Below the pieces are notes generated by a model, which was not told the DNA's origin, searched no databases, and saw only the letters and a program-made list of their open reading frames with translations. The position numbers were made by a program, and so were the translations under genes. Shown here piece after piece: positions 60,799 to 64,000 of a DNA stretch of 64,000 bases (within the stretch, counting starts at the first letter, position 1; each line of letters starts with the position of its first letter). The stretch is taken from positions 2,976,001 to 3,040,000 of the forward strand of contig NZ_CP049786.1 of assembly GCF_011290365.1 (NCBI RefSeq). Reading direction: 5' to 3'. This DNA is from Leclercia sp. 29361 (GTDB lineage Bacteria; Pseudomonadota; Gammaproteobacteria; Enterobacterales; Enterobacteriaceae).

Positions 60799-61535
60799 TG
60801 CGCCGTGTTTTATCCCTTGCGCTTGCAGGCCTTGGCCTGTTTGCTCCCGCCGTGTACGCTCAGTTGCCAGGCATAATCTCCACGCCGATGGCCGGGGGTG
60901 GCCAGAGCTGGACCCTGTCGGTTCAGACGCTGGTGTTTATCACCTCGCTGACCTTTATCCCGGCAATCCTGCTGATGATGACCAGCTTCACCCGCATCAT
61001 CATCGTCTTCGGTCTGCTGCGAAATGCGCTGGGTACCCCTTCGGCGCCGCCGAACCAGGTTCTGCTCGGTCTGTCCCTGTTTTTGACCTTCTTCATTATG
61101 TCGCCGGTGATCGACAAGATTTATGTCGATGCCTATCAGCCGTTCAGCGAAGACAAGATCTCAATGCAGGAGGCGATGGAGAAAGGGGCTCAGCCGCTGC
61201 GCGAATTTATGCTGCGTCAGACCCGTGAAGCCGACCTGGCGCTGTTTGCCCGTCTGGCCAACGCCGGGCCGATCCAGGGGCCGGAAGCGGTGCCGATGCG
61301 CATTCTGCTGCCCGCCTACGTCACCAGCGAGCTGAAAACCGCCTTCCAGATTGGGTTTACGATCTTCATTCCGTTTTTGATTATCGACCTGGTGATCGCC
61401 AGCGTGCTGATGGCGTTGGGGATGATGATGGTGCCGCCGGCAACCATTGCCCTGCCCTTCAAGCTGATGCTGTTTGTGCTGGTGGATGGCTGGCAGCTGC
61501 TGGTCGGCTCGCTGGCGCAAAGTTTCTACAGTTAA
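60798..61535 (+). CDS. fliP: Flagellar export gate protein FliP
   Basis: FliP (245 residues) forms the pentameric core of the type III export gate. It is unusual in carrying a cleaved signal peptide ([20 protein letters not shown], then AQ). Then come four helices with [40 protein letters not shown] and [21 protein letters not shown] start at ATG 60798, as in E. coli, rather than the GTG three bases before. Confidence 0.97.
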   Translation: MRRVLSLALAGLGLFAPAVYAQLPGIISTPMAGGGQSWTLSVQTLVFITSLTFIPAILLMMTSFTRIIIVFGLLRNALGTPSAPPNQVLLGLSLFLTFFIMSPVIDKIYVDAYQPFSEDKISMQEAMEKGAQPLREFMLRQTREADLALFARLANAGPIQGPEAVPMRILLPAYVTSELKTAFQIGFTIFIPFLIIDLVIASVLMALGMMMVPPATIALPFKLMLFVLVDGWQLLVGSLAQSFYS

Positions 61536-61545
61536 GGAGCGCGCA

Positions 61546-61815
61546 ATGACGCCAGAATCGGTCATGATGATGGGCACGGAAGCGATGAAAGTCGCCATCT
61601 CCGTTGCCGCTCCCCTGCTGCTGGTGGCCCTGGTCACCGGTCTGATTATCAGTATCCTGCAGGCCGCCACCCAGATTAACGAAATGACCCTGTCATTTAT
61701 CCCGAAAATTATCGCCGTGTTCGTGGCGATGATTATTGCCGGGCCGTGGATGCTGAACCTGCTGCTGGATTACATACGTAATCTGTTTACCAACCTGCCG
61801 TACATCATCGGTTAA
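61546..61815 (+). CDS. fliQ: Flagellar export gate protein FliQ
   Basis: FliQ (89 residues) has two membrane helices and packs around the FliP-FliR core. [20 protein letters not shown] and [20 protein letters not shown] are the family blocks. Start ATG 61546 follows AAGGAGCGCGCA; a longer frame starting within fliP is a shadow. Confidence 0.97.
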   Translation: MTPESVMMMGTEAMKVAISVAAPLLLVALVTGLIISILQAATQINEMTLSFIPKIIAVFVAMIIAGPWMLNLLLDYIRNLFTNLPYIIG

Positions 61816-61823
61816 GCCCGGGC

Positions 61824-62609
61824 ATGATCCACTTCACCAGCGATCAATGGCTTGAGTGGCTCGGCCTCTACTTCTGGCCCCTACTGCGCATTCTGGCCCT
61901 GATCTCCACCGCGCCGATCCTCAGTGAGCGGTCGATCCCCAAGCGGGTGAAAATCGGCCTCGGTATTCTTATCACTATTATCGTTGCCCCGACGCTGCCG
62001 CCGGTGAACGTGCCGATATTTTCGGGTCCGGCTCTGTGGGTTGGGTTACAGCAGATCCTGATTGGCGTGGCGATCGGTTTTACAATGCAGTTTGCCTTTG
62101 CCGCGGTGCGTATGGCCGGGGAGCTGATTGGTTTACAGATGGGTCTGTCGTTTGCCACCTTCTTCGACCCGGGCAGCCGACTCAACATGCCGATTATCGC
62201 CCGTATTATCGACCTGCTGGCGATGCTGCTGTTTCTGGCCTTTGATGGTCATCTGTGGCTGATTTCAATGCTGGTGGATACCTTCCACACGCTGCCGATT
62301 GGCGGTGAAGCGGTAAACAGTAACGCCTTTATGGCCCTGACCCGTGCCGCAGGACTGATCTTCCTCAACGGCCTGATGCTTGCGCTGCCACTGATTACCC
62401 TGCTGCTGATCCTCAACCTGTCGCTGGGTTTACTGAACCGTATGGCACCGCAGCTTTCGGTGTTTGTCATCGGTTTCCCGATCACCCTGACCGTCGGCAT
62501 GGTGCTTATTTCTCTGTTAATGCCCCTTATTGCCCCTTTCTGCGAACGCTTATTCAGTGACGTATTTAATCTGCTGAGTAATATCGTGAGTGAACTTTCA
62601 GCGAAATAA
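61824..62609 (+). CDS. fliR: Flagellar export gate protein FliR
   Basis: FliR (261 residues) completes the FliPQR export channel. It has about six helices; [40 protein letters not shown] and [20 protein letters not shown] are typical. The helix hairpin that plugs the gate lies near residues 105-115. Last gene of fliLMNOPQR; the RcsAB box of rcsA follows 28 bases after its stop. Confidence 0.96.
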   Translation: MIHFTSDQWLEWLGLYFWPLLRILALISTAPILSERSIPKRVKIGLGILITIIVAPTLPPVNVPIFSGPALWVGLQQILIGVAIGFTMQFAFAAVRMAGELIGLQMGLSFATFFDPGSRLNMPIIARIIDLLAMLLFLAFDGHLWLISMLVDTFHTLPIGGEAVNSNAFMALTRAAGLIFLNGLMLALPLITLLLILNLSLGLLNRMAPQLSVFVIGFPITLTVGMVLISLLMPLIAPFCERLFSDVFNLLSNIVSELSAK

Positions 62610-62636
62610 TAACCCCTGGGTTTTATATTGTTTCTT

Positions 62637-62650
62637 TGAGGATAATCCTA
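62637..62650 (+). promoter_or_regulatory. RcsAB box upstream of rcsA
   Basis: TGAGGATAATCCTA, close to the RcsAB consensus TaAGaatatTCctA. It lies about 254 bases upstream of rcsA, consistent with the known autoactivation of rcsA. The rest of the 294-base gap (62610-62903) shows no gene. Confidence 0.7.
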
Positions 62651-62903
62651 AAGTCAAAGATAAGGAACATCTACCAGGGTATATCTGGTGCGGCCTGAAT
62701 GTTTTTATCCTCCTCACATTATTCAACATTTACTTTACTTTAAGAAGTTTCCTGGCAAATTATACGTAACTTTACGGGATAGTGAGTTCGCCTGAAAGTC
62801 CTTGTAATGCTCACAGGTAATTATGTTATTCCATCCCGTATGGCGGTTATAGAGCTCTCAGGCAGATGGTAAATTATCGTTATGCATTGAGTGAGGGTAT
62901 ACC

Positions 62904-63527
62904 ATGTCAACGATCATTATGGATTTATGCAGTTACACCCGGCTAGGGTTAACCGGGTATTTGGCCAGCAGAGGGGTAAAGAAAAAAGACATCAACGACG
63001 TTCATAACGTTGACGAACTTGCCGCCGCATGTGAGGCCTTGACGCCTGGTGTGGTGTTTATTAATGAGGACTGTTTCATTCACGATCCTGGCAACAGTCA
63101 GCAAATAAAGCAGATCATTAATCAGCATCCCGGCACTCTGTTTATTGTATTTATGGCAATTGCCAATCTTCATTTCGACGAATATTTGCGGGTACGTCAG
63201 AATCTTCTGATTAGCTCTAAATCCATTAAGCCGGAGTCACTGGATGACCTGGTGGGGGATTATTTAAGCAAAGAGATAAAGAATGTAGCAGAATTTAATT
63301 TTCCGACTTTATCATTAAGCCGGACTGAATCAAGTATGCTGCGAATGTGGATGGCCGGACAGGGAACGATTCAAATATCCGATCAGATGAATATCAAGGC
63401 CAAGACGGTTTCGTCACATAAAGGAAATATTAAAAGGAAGATAAAAACGCATAATAAGCAAGTGATCTATCATGTTGTGCGTCTGACAGATAATGTGACC
63501 AACGGAATTTACGTTAACCTGCGTTAA
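62904..63527 (+). CDS. rcsA: Colanic acid capsule activator RcsA
   Basis: RcsA (207 residues, exact E. coli length) is the auxiliary LuxR/FixJ-type partner of RcsB, activating capsule genes and repressing flh[22 protein letters not shown] is the start; the HTH region [20 protein letters not shown] through [20 protein letters not shown] is almost identical to E. coli, while the linker near residues 115-130 is diverged. The protein is kept low by Lon in E. coli. It follows fliR directly. Confidence 0.97.
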   Translation: MSTIIMDLCSYTRLGLTGYLASRGVKKKDINDVHNVDELAAACEALTPGVVFINEDCFIHDPGNSQQIKQIINQHPGTLFIVFMAIANLHFDEYLRVRQNLLISSKSIKPESLDDLVGDYLSKEIKNVAEFNFPTLSLSRTESSMLRMWMAGQGTIQISDQMNIKAKTVSSHKGNIKRKIKTHNKQVIYHVVRLTDNVTNGIYVNLR

Positions 63528-63556
63528 TCGCCCCTCCCCTTTTTTATTGCTCCCCG

Positions 63557-63582
63557 ATCTCTGGCTATGCCAGAGATTTTTC
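63557..63582 (+). terminator. rcsA terminator
   Basis: ATCTCTGGC-TAT-GCCAGAGAT followed by TTTTT; a 9-bp stem 30 bases after the stop. Confidence 0.88.
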
Positions 63583-63629
63583 CTGTGCGCTATTCGGGTC
63601 GGGCCAGCCCGCGCTACCCGACACACGCG

Positions 63630-63818
63630 TTACTCCTGGCTTTCGACGAAAATGCCGTCAGGGTGACCCGTCTCGTTAAAGAACCAGATCCCGAGCGGGT
63701 AATCTTCCAGCGAGACCAGGTACATCGTGCCTTCATTAAACTGCTCAACCGCCAGTACCACACCCGGGCGGCGCGGCCCGCCATCCGTTTTGACTGTCAC
63801 CCGATCGTTAACCTTCAT
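63630..63818 (-). CDS. dsrB: DsrB family protein
   Basis: A 62-residue cytoplasmic protein, [20 protein letters not shown] onward with [20 protein letters not shown], almost identical to E. coli DsrB. A small beta-barrel is likely and its function is unknown. Start ATG 63818 has AGAGGAGGATTTT upstream; a longer frame adds 12 residues without conservation. Convergent with rcsA. The dsrA sRNA gene that lies near here in E. coli was not found. Confidence 0.93.
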   Translation of the reverse strand: MKVNDRVTVKTDGGPRRPGVVLAVEQFNEGTMYLVSLEDYPLGIWFFNETGHPDGIFVESQE

Positions 63819-63946
63819 AAAATCCTCCTCTGGTTTTGAGCCAGTGTAGAACAAAACGTGAAAACTGGCAGCGTGTTGCCGCGTGACTGACGTTTTTATC
63901 GACGGTCTATACTTACAGGTGGACAGCCTGTAATGAGGAGTGAGTG

Positions 63947-64000
63947 ATGAAGACCGTCAAAGAGTACAGCGAAACGGCAAAACGGGAAGTGAATGTTGAC
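63947..64000 (+). CDS. yodD: YodD family stress protein (start only, cut by window edge)
   Basis: Only the first 18 codons, [18 protein letters not shown], are present before the window ends. They match the start of E. coli YodD, a small peroxide- and acid-induced protein. GGAGTGAGTG precedes ATG 63947. Its position after dsrB is as in E. coli. Confidence 0.82.
   Translation, partial: MKTVKEYSETAKREVNVD

Noticed and set aside
63528..63629. Possible DsrA sRNA gene
   Set aside because: The hairpins here are the rcsA terminator and a G+C-rich palindrome; neither the DsrA 5' sequence nor its pairing region is present.

Overview
The window is chromosomal DNA of a member of the Enterobacteriaceae, most likely of the Enterobacter/Lelliottia/Leclercia/Citrobacter group. 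Gene order closely follows the E. coli flagellar regions II and IIIa/IIIb (motA-flhDC-uspC-otsAB-araFGH-ftnB ... ftnA-tyrP-yecA ... pgsA-uvrC-uvrY-yecF-sdiA-tcyN-tcyL-dcyD-tcyJ-fliZ-fliA-fliC-fliDST-amyA-yedD-fliE-fliFGHIJK-fliLMNOPQR-rcsA-dsrB-yodD), with proteins that I recognise as near full-length counterparts of the E. coli ones. Genus cannot be fixed by reading alone.

Layout. 1-3070: flagellar motor genes (motB partial, motA) and the master regulator flhDC, with a MotR-type small RNA in the motA leader and an flhDC control region carrying recognisable CRP and RcsAB sites. 3071-9469: stress and sugar genes uspC, otsBA (trehalose synthesis) and araFGH (arabinose ABC importer). 9783-17055: a more variable block holding a DJ-1/PfpI protein, the two ferritins ftnB and ftnA, a DcuB-type C4-dicarboxylate carrier, yecJ, the tiny azuC gene with its dual-function RNA, a DHA2 drug transporter, an RpiB/LacAB-like isomerase and the yecR lipoprotein. 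17292-24731: tyrP with TyrR boxes, yecA, and a five-gene branched-chain amino acid type ABC importer.

24744-35618 is accessory. It holds a phosphoethanolamine-transferase-like enzyme, an unusual operon joining a Tat-exported transglutaminase-like protein to MerT- and MerP-like proteins, an A+T-rich cassette of a putative membrane toxin, a tiny two-helix membrane protein and an orphan Hcp (a likely type VI secretion effector/immunity/carrier set), a short phage-like remnant with a LexA-like operator, and a complete sugar-type ABC importer. The core resumes with the glyW-cysT-leuZ tRNA genes behind pgsA, the uvrY-uvrC pair and sdiA.

41003-63818: the L-cystine/D-cysteine genes, then the fliZ-fliA-fliC/fliDST genes with four readable sigma-28 promoters, amyA, and the complete hook-basal-body/C-ring/export set fliE to fliR. 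RcsA, which with RcsB binds a box still visible in the flhDC promoter, is encoded directly after fliR, so the window contains both the flagellar activator and a component of its capsule-linked repressor. No rRNA, intact insertion sequence, integrase or CRISPR array was seen.
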